Shown piece after piece: positions 1 to 12,760 of a stretch of 64,000 nucleotides of DNA; positions within the stretch are counted from its first letter, which is position 1, and the number at the start of each line of letters is the position of its first letter. The notes below the pieces were generated by a model. It was not told where the DNA came from, made no database searches, and saw only the letters and a program-made list of their open reading frames with translations. A program made the position numbers and the translations under genes. Source of the stretch: Molossus alvarezi (taxonomy: Eukaryota > Chordata > Mammalia > Chiroptera > Molossidae); the NCBI GenBank assembly GCA_037176705.1, contig CM073887.1, forward strand, positions 62,209,001 to 62,273,000. The letters are read 5' to 3'.

Positions 1-689
1 CACCAAGGGGGCAAAATTCACCCCCTTTGGTCAGCGGGAGGTCTCCTTTCCCTTTGGCCAAATCCTGAGGCTGATTGCTTAAATCCCAGAATTGGCATAA
101 AACTTGATGTTTACGAGTGTTGTTCTGGATTCTCGGAGGGGAAGAACACTGGCCTCAGGGAGCATGACCTCCCTTCCTCTTTACATTGCACAGGGCCACC
201 ATAACTCAGATCTTCCCATCCCTGCCCCCCAAGACAGCTTGCCACCCTTGGCTGACCAAGGATGATATTCGGGCTCTTTCTCACTGGTGAGCTTATAGGA
301 GCAAATCATTTCAGTCAACGTGATGAATGATGAAGTTGGTCATTACTCTTGTGCTGTAGTGTCATTTCTCGTAGGGACCTGCAGGGTACTGCCAGTGCAC
401 AAGTTGGGCTTTGGAGGCCTCCAGTGGGGAGCAAGAGAGATTCAGAGGATTTGGAAAGACATTCAGAAGGTAGCCTGGGCAGGGTTAGTTGACCAGGCAT
501 GAGGTGACATGTAAGGAACAGACAAGAGGAGACAGTGAACCATACATAGGTCCTTGCCTTGGGCTCTGGAGTGGGATAATGTGGGGCAAGGGTGAGGTAT
601 AATTAATTACATATCATACTGTTCACTCATTTTAGCTGAGCAGTTTATTGATTTTTAATAAATTTATAAGGGGGAATAAATGGTGATGG

Positions 690-826
690 AAGGAGACTTG
701 ACTTAGGGTGGTGAACACACAATACGATATACAAATGATATATTATGGAATTGTATACCTGAAACCTGTATAATTTTATTAACCAGTGTCATCCCAGTAA
801 ATTCAATAAAAATAAATTTCTAGATT
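690..826 (+). mobile_element. L1 3' end fragment
   Basis: GGTGGTGAACACACAATACG, the ATTGTATACCTGAAACC block and the terminal CAATAAAAATAAA are the familiar 3' end of old mammalian L1 (L1MA/L1MB type), in sense orientation. Confidence 0.75.
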
Positions 827-1392
827 ATGAGTATACACCCATTAACACAATCCAGTTTTTCAGAATGCTTTCATCATGCCAAAGAGTTCCATCAAGCCTG
901 TTGTAGTGAACCCTGCTCCCACCCTCAGCCCAAGGCACACCCTGATCTGCTTTTGTTCTCTGTAATTTTGCCTTTTTAGAAATTTTGTAAGAATTCTATA
1001 ATATAATCTGTGGCTTCCTGTGACTGGCTTCTTTCCCTTAACAAAATGTTTTGTTGTTTTGAAGTTCACCTATGTTGTCACAAGTATCAGAAGTTTTTTT
1101 CTTTTTAACTGCTGTGTAGTGTTCCATTGTATGGATGGACACAGTTTCTTTATCCATTGACTGGTTGTTTTCATTTTGAAAACAAATAAAGTTGCTGTGA
1201 AGATTTGATTATTCATCTTTGTGAGACATATACTTCCATCTTCTTGGGTAAATACCTAGGAGTGAAATGACTGGGTCCTATATGGTAGGTGTAGCTGCAC
1301 CATTGTGCATTCCTATCAGCAGTACGAGAGTTTCAGCTTCTCCCCATCCACATCAACACTTTATGTGTCCAGTTTAGCAATTTTTCTTAATT

Positions 1393-1600
1393 TTTATAGA
1401 GTGGAAATGAGAGAGGGGGAGAGGGGGAGAGAAACATCGATGTGAGAGAGACACATTGATTAGTTGCCTCCCACATGACCCCAACAAGGGCTGGGGATCA
1501 AACCTGCAACCTAGGTACATGCCCTTGACTGGGAATCTAACCAGAGACCCTTTGGTCCACCAGCTGATGCTCTAACTGCTGAGCTAAACTAACCAGGGTT
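1393..1600 (-). mobile_element. VES SINE, diverged
   Basis: TTTTTATAGAGTGGAAATGAG through CTGAGCTAAACTAACCAGGG. The GAGGAT tail is missing and many point changes mark an older copy. Confidence 0.8.
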
Positions 1601-1775
1601 AAGTTGAGCAATTCTAAGTGTATGCTGGTATCTTTTGGTTTTAATTTGCATCTCCCTAGTAACTAATGGTGTTGGACATTTTTTCATGGTCTCATTAGCT
1701 ATTCATACTTTTGGTAAAGTGTCTTTGAATTTTTTGCCCATTTTTAAAAAAAATTTTATTATTATTATTATTTTA

Positions 1776-1849
1776 AATCCTCATCCAAGGATATTTTTCT
1801 ATGACTTCAGATAGAGTGGGAGGGAGGAAGAGAGGAGGAGGAGAGGGGG

Positions 1850-1887
<38 letters not shown>

Positions 1888-2047
1888 TCGATGTGAGAGA
1901 GATAATTGATTGGCTGCTTCCCGAATGACCCCAACTGGGGCTGGGGACGAACTACAACTGAGGTATGTGCCCTTGGTCAGAACTGAACCTGGAATTCTTT
2001 GGTTCAAGGGCCGACGCTTTAACCGCTGAGCCAAACCGGCCAGGGCT
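1776..2047 (-). mobile_element. VES type A SINE with expanded GA run
   Basis: Starts AATCCTCATCCAAGG and ends GAGCCAAACCGGCCAGGGC. The purine tract at 1822-1883 has grown into a long GA microsatellite. Confidence 0.9.
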
Positions 2048-2076
2048 AAAAGTGTTTTTTGTTTTGTTTTGTTTTT

Positions 2077-2309
2077 ATCCTCACTTGAGGACATTTTTCC
2101 ATTTTTTGTTCAGATAGAGTGGGGAGGGGGAGAGAGAGAGAGAGAAACATCGACGTGTAAGGGACACATTGAGTGGTTGCCACCTGCACAACTCAACCAG
2201 AGCCGGGGACAAACTGCAACCGAGGTACATGCCCTTAGCGGGAACCGAACCCGGGTCTCTCTGGACCGCAGGCCGACTCGCTAACCGCTGAGCCAAGCCA
2301 GTCAGGGCC
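2077..2309 (-). mobile_element. VES type A SINE
   Basis: Starts ATCCTCACTTGAGGAC and ends CTGAGCCAAGCCAGTCAGGG. It sits head to tail with the copy ending at 2047. Confidence 0.9.
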
Positions 2310-2613
2310 ACCCCCCAACTTTTAAGAGTCCTTTATCAGATAAATGGTTTGCAAATATTTTCTCCCAGTCTGCAACTTGTCTTTCATTTTCTTAATGATA
2401 TCTTTCATTAGACAAATGTTTATTATTTTGATGAAATGTAGTTTATCAATGTTCTTCTTTTATGGATCATGTTTTTAATCTCATGTCTAAGACATATTTT
2501 CTAAATGGCGGCACATTCTTAAAAGACATCTTCGTTATCTCTGAGATGCCCATTCACCCCCTTCATCCATCGCAGTGAAAAAAATCACTGTTGTGTTGTT
2601 TGGAGCAACTGAT

Positions 2614-2616
2614 GGC

Positions 2617-2650
<34 letters not shown>

Positions 2651-2653
2651 GTG
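2614..2653 (+). repeat. (GT)n microsatellite
   Basis: GTGTGT run of about 40 bases with a single ATAT interruption, at the end of the L1 remnant. Confidence 0.95.
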
Positions 2654-3060
2654 TCTTATTCCTGTGGTGCTAGTGAAGGGAGGAAGGCAAGAAGCTCTAA
2701 TATGGTGAGATGGAGCATACAGAAAGGGCACCAGGTTTTGAAGGAGATTGTGGTACACAGTAGTCTCCAAGGATCTTTTGAAATGTAGAGGCCTTTGTAG
2801 CATTGCTCATTTATTCTTTACTTTATTTCTTCCAAGCGGGCCAGCCAGGCCTGGTGCATGACTTGCCCGTGCTTCATTCCTCTTCATCCTTCCACACTCC
2901 AAGGTCATGGCCTCTCAGAGCCACTTGCCTAATTACCTGCATTCGACTAGCCCTAGGAGCACTTTTTCTGATCACCTTGTTGTGTGTTTGTGTTTTGGTT
3001 TATTTTTTATTTTTTGGTAAAATTTATAACATAAAAACTCATTTAAAGTGTACAGTTCAG

Positions 3061-3280
3061 CCCTGGCCTGTGTGGTTCAGTGGGAATGTTGTCCTGTATA
3101 CCAAAAGGTTGCAGGTTTGATTCCTGGTCAGGGCATATACCTAGGTTGCAGGTTCAACCCTCTGTTGGGCATGTACGGGAGGCAACTGATTGATGCTTCT
3201 CTCTCACATCGATGTTTCTCTCTCTCTCTCACTCTCCCCCTCTCTAAAATCAATAAACATATACTTGGGTGAGGATTAAA
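3061..3280 (+). mobile_element. VES SINE with mixed A/B features
   Basis: Head CCCTGGCCTGTGTGGTTCAG; the 3' part has AAATCAATAAAC and then ACTTGGGTGAGGATTAAA, combining the two tail types. AAGTGTACAGTTCAG (3046) and AAGTGTACAATTCAG (3301) are the target duplication. Confidence 0.85.
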
Positions 3281-3487
3281 TAAATTAATTAACTAAAGTA
3301 AGTGTACAATTCAGTGGTATGTAGCACAATCACAATGTTATTGTGTATCCATCACCTCTATCTGGTTCCAAAACATTTTCATAACCCCAGAAGGAAATCC
3401 TGTCCCCATTAGCAGTCACTCTTCGTTCCCCTTCTATCCCAGTTCCTAAAAACTACTCTGCTTTTATATATATATATTCCCCCCACC

Positions 3488-3708
3488 CATTGATTTTTAT
3501 AGAGAGTGGAAGGGAGGAGGGAGAGAGAAAGAGAAACATCGACATGACAGAGACACATAGACACATCGATTGGTTGCCTCCTGCATGACCTGGACTGGGC
3601 TGGGGATTGAACCTGCAATCCAGGTATGTGCCCTTAACCAGAATTGAACCCTAGACCCTTTGGTTTGAGGGTCAATGCTCTAACCGCTGAGCCAAACTGC
3701 AGAGGGCT
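3488..3708 (-). mobile_element. VES SINE
   Basis: TTGATTTTTATAGAGAGTGG through CGCTGAGCCAAACTGCAGAG. Duplicated target CTACTCTGCTTT at 3452 and at about 3707. Confidence 0.85.
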
Positions 3709-3908
3709 ACTCTGCTTTCTGTCTCTATAAAGTTATCTGCTTTATAAATAGAATAATACAACACAGGATCTTTTATGACTGACTTCTTTCACTCCATGTA
3801 ATATTTTTGAGGTTTATCTACATTTTAGCATATATCAGTACTTCATTTCTTTTTATGGCTGCATAATATTCCATAGAGTGGACACACCACATTTTTTAAA
3901 AATTTTTT

Positions 3909-4146
3909 ATCCTCACCCGAGGACATTTTTTTTTTTTTTGATGTTTTGTTCAGATAGAGTGGGAAGGAGAGAGAAAGAGAGAAACATCAATGTGAAAGGG
4001 ACACATCGAGTGGTTGCCACCTACACAACCCAACCAGGGCCGGGGACAAACCGCAACCGAGGTACATGCCCTTAGCGGGAACCGAACCCTGGTCTCTCGG
4101 GACCGCAGGCCGATGCTCTAACCGCTGAGCCAAACCGGCCAGGGCC
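3909..4146 (-). mobile_element. VES type A SINE
   Basis: Starts ATCCTCACCCGAGGAC, contains a T-run expansion after GGACA, ends GAGCCAAACCGGCCAGGGC. Target duplication ACCACATTTT on both sides. Confidence 0.9.
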
Positions 4147-6084
4147 ACCACATTTTGTTTATTCATTCACCAGCAGATGACATTGAGGTTGGATCCATCT
4201 TTTGGCTATTTTGGATGGTGCTGTTATGAACATACATGTACAAGTTTTTGTGTGAACCCCTGTGTTCAGTTCTTTGGGGTCTATACTAGGAGCAGAATTG
4301 CTGGATCATATGGCTGTCATGTATCTTTGATCACACTATCAACCACCCAACACTACTTGGTGTATTTATTAGTGGAAATGCCTTGAGGGTGGAGAGCATG
4401 TCTTGTATGTCTAGAGCACAGCTACAGAGAGAAAGTAGGTATTCAAGAAATATGGCCAGGAGGGAGGGAGAGTGGGAGGAATAGATGGGGTGTGGAAAAG
4501 CTCTCTAGGATTTGCAGTCTGGCAGGTGGGAAGTCTCATTTGTGGACAGGTTGGTCCCTGGTCTTCTTGGGAATACTTGTGGGACTGCTGCGGACAGGGG
4601 TTGTCTGGCCTTGTCTGGGAAGCTGGTTTTTCAGCCTGCCAGGAGGTGTCTGCATTTGCCTTTTTGTCCCATGAAGGGTTTTGCTTTTTGGCCTGGGATG
4701 GGGGCAGTTCCTGTTTTCCCCTTTGCCCTTCCAGCAGTCCTACAACTTGAGAAACTGTCCTTAAGGGACTGTACTCCCCCACCCCCACCATCCCTAGTAT
4801 TATATAACTTGTTTGTTCCAAATTCTCTCTTCTGCAACCAAGGAGGGAAAATGAAAGAGAAAAGCTAATTCTCTTTCCTTCCTATCTCGAGGGATCAACA
4901 AAAAACCCGTTGCCTAGTAGAGATGGTCGTTAATGACTGAGCCAAACCTCCGGGATAGATGAAGCATGGCTGCCTCGGACAGAGCTTGAGGAGGGGAGGA
5001 GGGGCCTGGTTGCAGGCTCACTCACACAAAAGACACTTGTCCTCTAGCAGGTCCCCTCCCAGCTCCACCTCCGGCCTCCATGAGGTCTAGGTTTCTGGAG
5101 AGAGAGGAGGTTTGTGACCATGCAGGGTGTTGTGAAGGGGAGGAGGTACCCTCCAGGGAGCTGAACCCCCCCCCCCCCGCCCCAGCTAAAATTCCATCTC
5201 TATGAGGTACCTAGCTGGCTGAGTTCCAGAGGAGCCTTTTCTCCACAGACGCTCTTCAGACGTTGGGCCTTTGGCATCCTCACTCCTTGGCCTATCTTCC
5301 CTAAAGGTGTCTGGATGGGGCCCAGACTTGCTGACTCACGCTGCTCCTTTTGGGTTAAGGTGGGGGGTATCTGGGTGAGGGACATGTCACCCATAAGTGT
5401 TTCAATGGGAAGTTGTGCCCAGGATACACTATGAGTGTGTTTGGCACAGTTCAACTGAAGTGTCTGCTCCTGGCTTGGTGGCCTTTGCTTATTTAAATTT
5501 TCCTAAGCTGCCTCTGACTGCACCCTAGATGTGTCCACTAAGCCTCTAGGCTCTGGAAGAGTCCGGTCCCCCAATGCCTAAGCAAAAGACTGGGTGATGA
5601 TTTGCCTTTTGAGAAGGTTCTTGCTGCTTTGGCCTCATATTCTTTTCAGCCAGCCCTTCAGATGTGGGAACTCCACTACTCCTCTTGGGAATTCTCGGAG
5701 ATCTGGTGGTTTCAGGGGCCTCATTACACCCATGTGTCTGTGGTACCACCTTCCATGATCAGGGCAGCCCTTCATACTCATTGTGTGCCTTGGGCACATC
5801 TGCACACCTCTGTGCGTTAGATTCTTCATCTGGAAAGTTGGACCCCAGACCCACGGAGCAGGGTAGCTTGGAAGAAATGAACTAGGATGAGGGTGTGCTC
5901 AGAGGGTGCAGCATGCATGTGTTAGTGCAGAGGTAGTGGTGTTGCCCTGCAGTCCTGATGCTGTCAATGTTCTGTCCACTGTGCCTGTGTGGGCTTCTAG
6001 GGGATCATGGGTTGTTGGCAGGTTAGTGTGGCAGGTGGGGAAAAGAGAAAGTTGGTGTCTTTGTCATTTTGGGCTCCAGAAACA

Positions 6085-6397
6085 ATACTGTAGACTGGGT
6101 GGCTTATGACAACAGAAATTTATTTTTTGAAGTTTGGAGGCTAGAAGTTCAAGATCAAGGTGTCTAGTGAGGCCACTTCCTGGTGTATTTTCACTGTTTT
6201 CTCACATGGTGGAAGGGTCTAAGAGCTCTCTGGGGTCCCTTTAATGAGGTTACTAATCCCATTCATAAGGACTCCACTCTCATGACCTAATCACCTCCCA
6301 AAGACCAAGCCTTCTAACACCATCACATTAGGGGTTAGGTTTCAACATATGAGTTTTGGGGAAAAGGGGCCTGGCTGCATTCAGTCTGTGGCAATCA
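6085..6397 (-). mobile_element. MaLR (MLT1/MST-like) LTR fragment, antisense
   Basis: Antisense reading gives the standard MaLR 3' half: GGTGGCTTATGACAACAGAA, CTCACATGGTGGAAGG, CTCATGACCTAATCACCTCC, ACATTAGGGGTTAGG. It is a solitary decayed LTR with no internal genes. Confidence 0.8.
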
Positions 6398-6989
6398 GCC
6401 TGAGCAGTTGGGAGGATGATGGCATCGTTAGTTGATGGCTGTGAACGGGACAATAGCAGGGCAGTGGGAGAGCCTGGCACTTGGGAACAGAGTGTGGGCA
6501 GGTCTAGGTGGAGTATTGGGATGGGGCAGTTGAGCCTGGGGTGAGCTGGAGGGAGTGCTGGGCTGGTGGTGCTGGGGGGCCAGGCCACACAGCTCATCCT
6601 TCATTAGGGAGTGAGGTGCCCCGTTCCTCACCTCTGCCATCAGAGTCCTGGCAGTGTCCCATGAGCTCTTGATATAAAATTGCTTTGAAGACTCCACAGT
6701 TTGCCCTGAATTGAGCAGTGTGATTGTCACAGCTGGACTACTTTCATCTGGTAGCTACCACCTTGGGATACCTTTTTGTTGTTGTCCATAGTAACTGGGG
6801 TAGAAAGGTTTTATTAGCTTCTGTTATCATCATGTCATCTCCAGGGAGCCCACCAGTGTATCATTCACTTTCCTTAAATAGCAGTTATTTTTGATTGTCT
6901 ATCTGCAGAGGAGAGTTCAGCAAGGCCAGGGTGGAGGTTTTGTGCTTACATACCCCCTACCCCCAGATACTTTAAGTGGGGCTTTCTCT

Positions 6990-7342
6990 CCCTGGCCAGT
7001 TTGGCTCAGCTGTTATAGTGTCGGCCTATGGACCAGGGGGTCTCAGGTTGGATCCCTTGCCCTGGTTGGAGTTGTGCGGGAGGCAACTGATCGATGTGCC
7101 TGATGTCTCTCTCACATTGATGTTTCTTTCTCTCCCTCCCTCCCTTCCACTCTACCTAAAAAAAAAAAAATCAGTGGTGCCCTGGCCGGTTTGGCTCAGT
7201 GGTTAGACCGTTGGCCTGTGGTCCAGAGAGACCCGGGTTCGGTTCCCGCTAAGTGCGTGTACCTCGGTTGCAGTTTGTCCCTGGCCCTGGTTGGTAGTGC
7301 AGGTGGCAGTCACTCGATGTGTCCCTTTCACGTCGATATTTC

Positions 7343-7382
<40 letters not shown>

Positions 7383-7505
7383 TCCCTCTCCCTCTCCCTC
7401 TCTCTCCCTCCCACGCTGTCTGAACAAAAAATGGAAAAAAATGTCCTCGGGTGAGGATAAAAAAAAAAAAATCAGTGGAAAAATATCCTCAGGTGAGGAT
7501 TAAGG
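6990..7505 (+). mobile_element. VES type A SINE split by a younger SINE
   Basis: Head CCCTGGCCAGTTTGGCTCAG at 6990; its tail ATATCCTCAGGTGAGGATT resumes at 7483-7502, after the insertion at 7180-7471. GGGCTTTCTCT at 6979 and 7518 is the target duplication of the outer copy. The part following the tRNA-like head has an internal deletion. Confidence 0.9.
7180..7471 (+). mobile_element. VES type A SINE nested in the 6990 copy
   Basis: Full-length from CCCTGGCCGGTTTGGCTCAG to GTCCTCGGGTGAGGAT plus A-tail, with an expanded CT tract (about 7340-7410). AAAATCAGTGG directly before (7167) and after (about 7468) is its target duplication. Confidence 0.95.
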
Positions 7506-7850
7506 GGAAAAAAAGTCGGGCTTTCTCTGTATTCCTTCCCTTTGGTCTTAGGGCATGTTTCAGACTTGGGGTTGGTGGCCCTGGAGAAGAGGATGGATGT
7601 GGGAGAAAGAGGGGGATAGGGAGATGGAAGGGCCCAGATAGAAACAATTCGTCAACATGTGGACAGAACTCATGACACTTTGCTCTTCCTTGGTGATTGT
7701 CACATGCCTCCTGTGTGCCTGACGTGTTTGGCGCTGGGCTTGCTAGGAAAGGAGGGGACAGGTGGGTCCTGCCATTGGGGTTCCTATGTGCAAGCAGGGA
7801 GTTAGTGAAAGAGGGGTGTAGTCATTGCTCCATAAATTATCCTGAGGCCG

Positions 7851-8100
7851 CCCTGGCCGGTTTGGCTCAGCGGTTAGAGCATTGGCCTGCGGTACAGAGA
7901 GACCCGGGTTCGGTTCCCGCTAAGGGCATGTACCTCGGTTGCAGTTTGGCCCCGGCCCTGGTTGGTCGTGCGGGTGGCAGCCACTCGATGTGTCCCTTCA
8001 CATCGATGTTTCTCTCTCTCTATCTTCCTCTCTCTCCCTCCCACTCTATCTGAACAAAAAATGGAAAAATGTCCTCGGGTGAGGATTAAAAAAAAAAAAA
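7851..8100 (+). mobile_element. VES type A SINE, young
   Basis: Full length with almost no divergence from the local consensus and a perfect 16-bp target duplication AAATTATCCTGAGGCC at 7834-7849 and 8101-8116. One of the most recent insertions in the window. Confidence 0.97.
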
Positions 8101-11100
8101 AAATTATCCTGAGGCCAACTTGGAAGTTCCTATCTTCTTGGAAAGGTTCTGAGAGCCTCCTCAGGAATGAGGTTGAGGTTTGTGTCATATGAAAGTTAGT
8201 GTCATCAGCCCAGGTGAAGGGGGTCAAACGAGGTGGACTGTTCTTTGGGTGTTGGTAAGTGTTGTGTACAAGTTCTGAAGGTAGAGGAGACAGGCTTTTC
8301 AGGGGTCTGGAGTTAGGAGCTGGGGTGGGTGAGTGGGAGGCATGAGGAGGGAGACTGGGGGTGCAGGATTTGGTTTAGGGGACACCTAAGTCAGATTTGT
8401 GTTTTGGAAAGACCAAGGTTGAGACCATGGATAGGGCACAAGTTTGGGGACGATTCGAGGTTGAACTTGTAAGATGTGCTGACCAATGGTGGCAGCCAGA
8501 CAAGAGATCACCTGCTCTCAGGTTTCTGCCATGGATCTAGGAGTGCATGCTGGGGGAGGATTTGTGTGTAGGTGGGTGGGAGAGGGAGGACCAACCCTCA
8601 CATTACCTGAGAGGTTGTGCTGCCTACCAGCATCCCATAGGGAGCTGGGAGGAGCAGAGGTAGACATCCCACCTCCAAGTCTCACTGGCTGCCTCTATTC
8701 CAGAAAGCCCCTGTGCCTCTCTTTGCTCAAGGATCTCTGGTCTTCCAGTCAGCAGGTCCTGGTCCCAGGAATGTCCCCCCTTCAGGAAAAGGCCTTGCCA
8801 TTTCAGGAGGTCTCCCTAGTTTGATTCCACCTGCTGATGGACTCTGGGCTTCTCTTTCCGAGTACCCACCACGTGCACTCTTATTTGCTCTCTCCTCTTT
8901 GTTAGCTACATTCTGGTCTGGCCCTCTTCCACCTCTTCCCCATCCAATCTCTGTGCTGCTGCCCCCCCCCCACCCCCATTCTTACTGGTGGGACCCTTCC
9001 AAGGCGGCATCAGTCCACATCTTTTCCCCATCTGACACCTGCCAGGGGCTTGCTCACTCTCAGAACAAACTCCACATCTCCATGTGACACCGTCCCCCCA
9101 GCCTACCCGCTGGGCCCCCAGCTTCCATCACCCTGCCCTTTTGGGCCAGCACCCCTCCTCCTGGGCCTTTAACCCAGCTCCCACTAGAATGTTCTGTCTC
9201 AGCGCTTTGCACAACCCTAGTGTTGCCTCCTTGGTGCTTGGCCTATCTCTCCACGATGGCCCATTGCCCACTCTCTGCCTTGTGTTCGTGGAACATTCTT
9301 TGTGTTTAGGACCCATGTCCCGAAGAATGTGTGCTCCCCAAAGGCAGGGCTTCACTGTGGAAGCTCTGGTTCCATTTAGCGAATACTCCACACATAATCT
9401 GTGATGGGTTTGCCAGGGCTTCTGGAATAGTCCTTCATGGCCCAGCCAGGTGAAGGTCACCCTCCTTCTCCTCCCTTTATTTCATGGCAGAAACAAATTC
9501 CCAGGCGTGTGGTCAGTGAATTGGCCCTATTTGAGAGAAGCCAGTGAACAGTACCTTTTGGCAGGTGTGCTTTGTGTAAGATCTTAATGCTGAGTGTTGA
9601 ATATGGAAACAGCTGGCTGCTCTCCCTGTCCAGCTGCCTGCAGTGGGAAGTCGGGGCCATCCTCCAGGTCCCTACTAGAAGACCCCCTTCCTTTTGTGGT
9701 AGCTGCTAGCAGCTGTGCGGATGAGCATTTAACATTTGTTAACCCTGGGTCTCCAGTGCCTTCTTTCTCCCTTCCCCAACCTGTCCCTGGTCTCTGCAGA
9801 GAGGGCTGCTCAAGATGAAGAGGATGAATCCTTCCTAGAATTCCTTTTCTGCAGAACAGGTTTTGGGGTACATCCAGGGTGATTTTAGACCCCTCGCCAA
9901 GTAGCCCAGGGCTGATTTCTTCCTATAAACCACTTTGCCACACATGAAAATATTGTGATTCCGGAGGAAGTAACCAGCACCTTTGGGGAATCTCAGAGCT
10001 TTCCTGTAAAGCAGCTTCTGGAATTGAACATGCTCAGTGTGAAGGAACTCTTGAGGGGTGGACTTTGGGGCTTTTAAAGTCCTCGAGGGCAGTTACCCAA
10101 CTGAGGCCCAGGATGTTCCCTGACACCACAACTGCAAAATTCCCCAGGGGTCAAAGACTGACTGGACCGGGGAGTGGGCTGAGCTGGATATCCAGAGAGC
10201 TCTCCTCTCAATGGGGTGTTAGGAGTTGAAGCAGTCTGCCAAAGGAAGCAGGAACAGAGGCATGATTACTCAGAACTTCTGTAATGAGCTGAGAGGGGGG
10301 CATTCTCTTGAGGCAGGGTTCAAGGGGTAGCGAGGTGTCCATAAGATGAAAGGCATGTAAGGGAGCCCCAATGAAGACCCCGAGGCAGCTGCCACATGGG
10401 AAATTTCCAGGACTAAAGTTGTAACCATGCGTTACCTTAGTGAGATCTTGGGAGTGTAGGGAGGAGTCCCAGGAGGGACTTGCTCACTTTTTTCCCTCTT
10501 CCTCCTCTCCCTGTCACAAGAGGGGATAATTGGGGCCTGCCTGCTTCTAAGGTAGGGCTGTTGGGAGTTCACAAATGTTTATGCTGCATGTGAGTCACTT
10601 GCAGAAGCAATGGGTAGTGTTTTCCTTGTTGAGGCTGATGGCACGGACTGCCTTACAGCTCCAACCTTAGGCATGCTTCCAGCATTTTAGCATTTAGAGT
10701 TGCTGAACTTTCGCAGTGGAGGGTGGGTAGCTTGCTGACATTTACTAGGGAGCCTGCTATCTCATTGCAGGCAGGCGGAGCTCAGGCCACCACCTACTCA
10801 CCCAGAGATTGCCCAGTGTGGCTTCCTCATCCCCATCCCAGTCCCAGGGTAGGAAGCCTGTGTGTAGTGCAGGGAGAGGTGGCAGCTGGAGAATTGTTAA
10901 CTTCACAGTGGTTTTTCCAGAGGCTCATCTGGAATGTGGTAGTCAGAAGGCCAGGATCTGAGGCTTCTGACATTGAAGGCCCCCTTTGATTATGAGCATC
11001 AGAAACTCAACTCACTGCCTTCAGTTAAAAAATAAAAGTTCATTATTCACATTAAAAAAAGTTTGGGGAGGATTTCGCTTTCAGTTTTAGATCCATTGAG

Positions 11101-11177
11101 ATTCAGGGCTCAGATGGTTCTCCTGGAACCTGTGACTGCCATTTCAGCTCGGCCTTCCCTCTTTTTTTTTTTTTTTA

Positions 11178-11369
11178 ATGTTTTTAATTTATTATTTTTT
11201 TAGAGAGAGAGGAAGGGGGAGTGAAATAGAAATGTCGATTGGCTGCCTCCTGCAAGCTCCCTACTGGGGATTGAGCCCGAAACCTGGGCATGTGCCCTGA
11301 CCGGGAATCAAACCAGGACGTCTCAGTCCATGGGATGATGCTCAGTCCACTGAGCTACACTGGTCGGGC
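11178..11369 (-). mobile_element. VES SINE, old subtype
   Basis: ATGTTTTTAATTTATTA and AGAGAGAGAGGAAGG, then the tRNA-like head ending GAGCTACACTGGTCGGGC. The GAGGAT tail is absent and divergence is high. Confidence 0.8.
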
Positions 11370-11956
11370 ATCTGCCTGTCCTCTAGACTGGGTAAGGTTA
11401 CCCCACCTTGCTCCCCACCATCCCAGCATCCCCAGGGGAAAGGCAAATCTTCATTCTGGTGGGTCTAGAAGAAGTCCCAGGAAAGGCTTTGATTGGATTG
11501 GATGAATCACAGCCCCATCCTGGGACCGATCAGTGTGGCTAGGAGCCTGGGAGGCTCTAGTTGGCCAGGCTGAATCATGAGTTTTCCTTTTTAGCTCAGG
11601 TATGGAATCTCCTGATTCCCACCACTGGGTCTGAGAGTAAAGAATAGGAGGTTCCCTGAGGAAAACAGAGGAAGGGAGGGATGTTGACACCCCCTATAAT
11701 GAAGATGTTCATGACAGGTCTCTTTTTTGTGCTGCTGTTGGAAGGGCCTGACTGAGCCATCCCCACGGCTGTGTCTGCCTGTGTTTGGCCTGGCACCACT
11801 GGGCATGAATACATGGCATACCATTTGGCAGAACCGTTTCTTTCAGGGCCTCAATACCTGTCCTGCCAGGGGAGGCAGATGGGTTGGGCCCTGAGACACT
11901 GGAATTTGACAGTATTGGAATGTCACTGGGTTTTTGTTTTTGTTTTGTTTTTTGTT

Positions 11957-12176
11957 TTTACATTTATCTTCAGATAGAGCGGGAGTGAGAAAGGGAAGAA
12001 GAGAGAGAGAGAAACATTGATGCTAGAGAGAGACATCAAGTGGTTGCTACCCTCATGACCCCAACTGGGGCGGGGACTAACTGCAACCGAGGTACTTGCC
12101 CTTAGCGGGAACCGAATCCAGGACTCTCTGGTCCGCAGGCTGATGCTCTAACCGCTGAGCCAAACCGGCCAGGGCT
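11957..12176 (-). mobile_element. VES type A SINE, lacking the tail motif
   Basis: Begins in TTTACATTTATCTTCAGATAG and ends GAGCCAAACCGGCCAGGGC. Target duplication CTGGGTTTTTG at 11926 and 12175. Confidence 0.9.
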
Positions 12177-12760
12177 GGGTTTTTGAGCGGTGCTCTGGGG
12201 CAGTGCAGTCATGCACATACTTGCCTGATTTGTAGAGTGAAGGGGTTTTGCTCATTCAGGTGGCTTCATTTCCAAGCCCAGTGCAATAGGGATAATGTTG
12301 GGGATAGACTGTTACTGAGATCAGCCTTGAGTCAGTGGGTGAGCACAGAACAGGTGAAACCTCCGCCTGAGACCTGCTCATGGCGTGGGGGACCCTGCTG
12401 GGCTTTGTGGGGTAAGGGAGGCTGTGGGGAGATCAGGCTGGACTGTGAGGGCAAAGGAGATCATGAACAACCTGCTTCAGGAAGGCTTAGAGGAACATGG
12501 AAAAACTGGGGGACTTGGGAGAGCAGCATAGGGAGGAGGGTGAGAGGGCAAGAGGAGTTGGCCCTTCAACATGGGGCACAGCATGAGCAAAGTATGGAGC
12601 CAGATGTCCCAGAGAGAATCTTGCTTAGGGTTTTCTGGTTGAGCCCAGTCAAAGGATAACATACCCAGTCCCGGAACTTGAACCAGGAGGGTGCATGGAG
12701 TGGATGAACAGAGCAGGTATGTGCAGCAGAGATCTGTAACCAGCAGAGATGTGAGTCAAG

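Larger units (their letters stand above)
880..2510 (-). mobile_element. Old L1 fragment, antisense, interrupted by three SINEs
   Basis: Antisense L1M 3'-region phrases (GTGTTCCATTGTATGGATGG, GGAGTGAAATGACTGGGTCC, TTATCAGATAAATGGTTTGC) occur in order across 890-1390, 1606-1745 and 2312-2510. SINEs separate them at 1393, 1776 and 2077, so one L1 was split three times. Confidence 0.75.
3005..4385 (-). mobile_element. Old L1 fragment, antisense, interrupted by three SINEs
   Basis: L1M antisense phrases run through 3020-3060, 3300-3475, 3708-3890 and 4147-4385 (AAAGTGTACAATTCAGTGG, CCATTAGCAGTCACTC, GCAGAATTGCTGGATCATAT). Each interruption carries its own target duplication. Confidence 0.75.

Noticed and set aside
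4411..4821. 136-codon minus-strand open frame and overlapping plus-strand frames
   Set aside because: Several frames are open on both strands at once, typical of GC-rich non-coding DNA; no domain or splice structure.
7851..7925. tRNA-like sequences with A and B box resemblance at the SINE heads
   Set aside because: They lack a foldable acceptor stem and anticodon arm and are always joined to the SINE body, so they are SINE promoters and not tRNA genes.
12183..12659. 158-codon open frame
   Set aside because: No homology that I recognise, biased composition, inside the intron and partly in ancient repeat-like sequence; consistent with chance.
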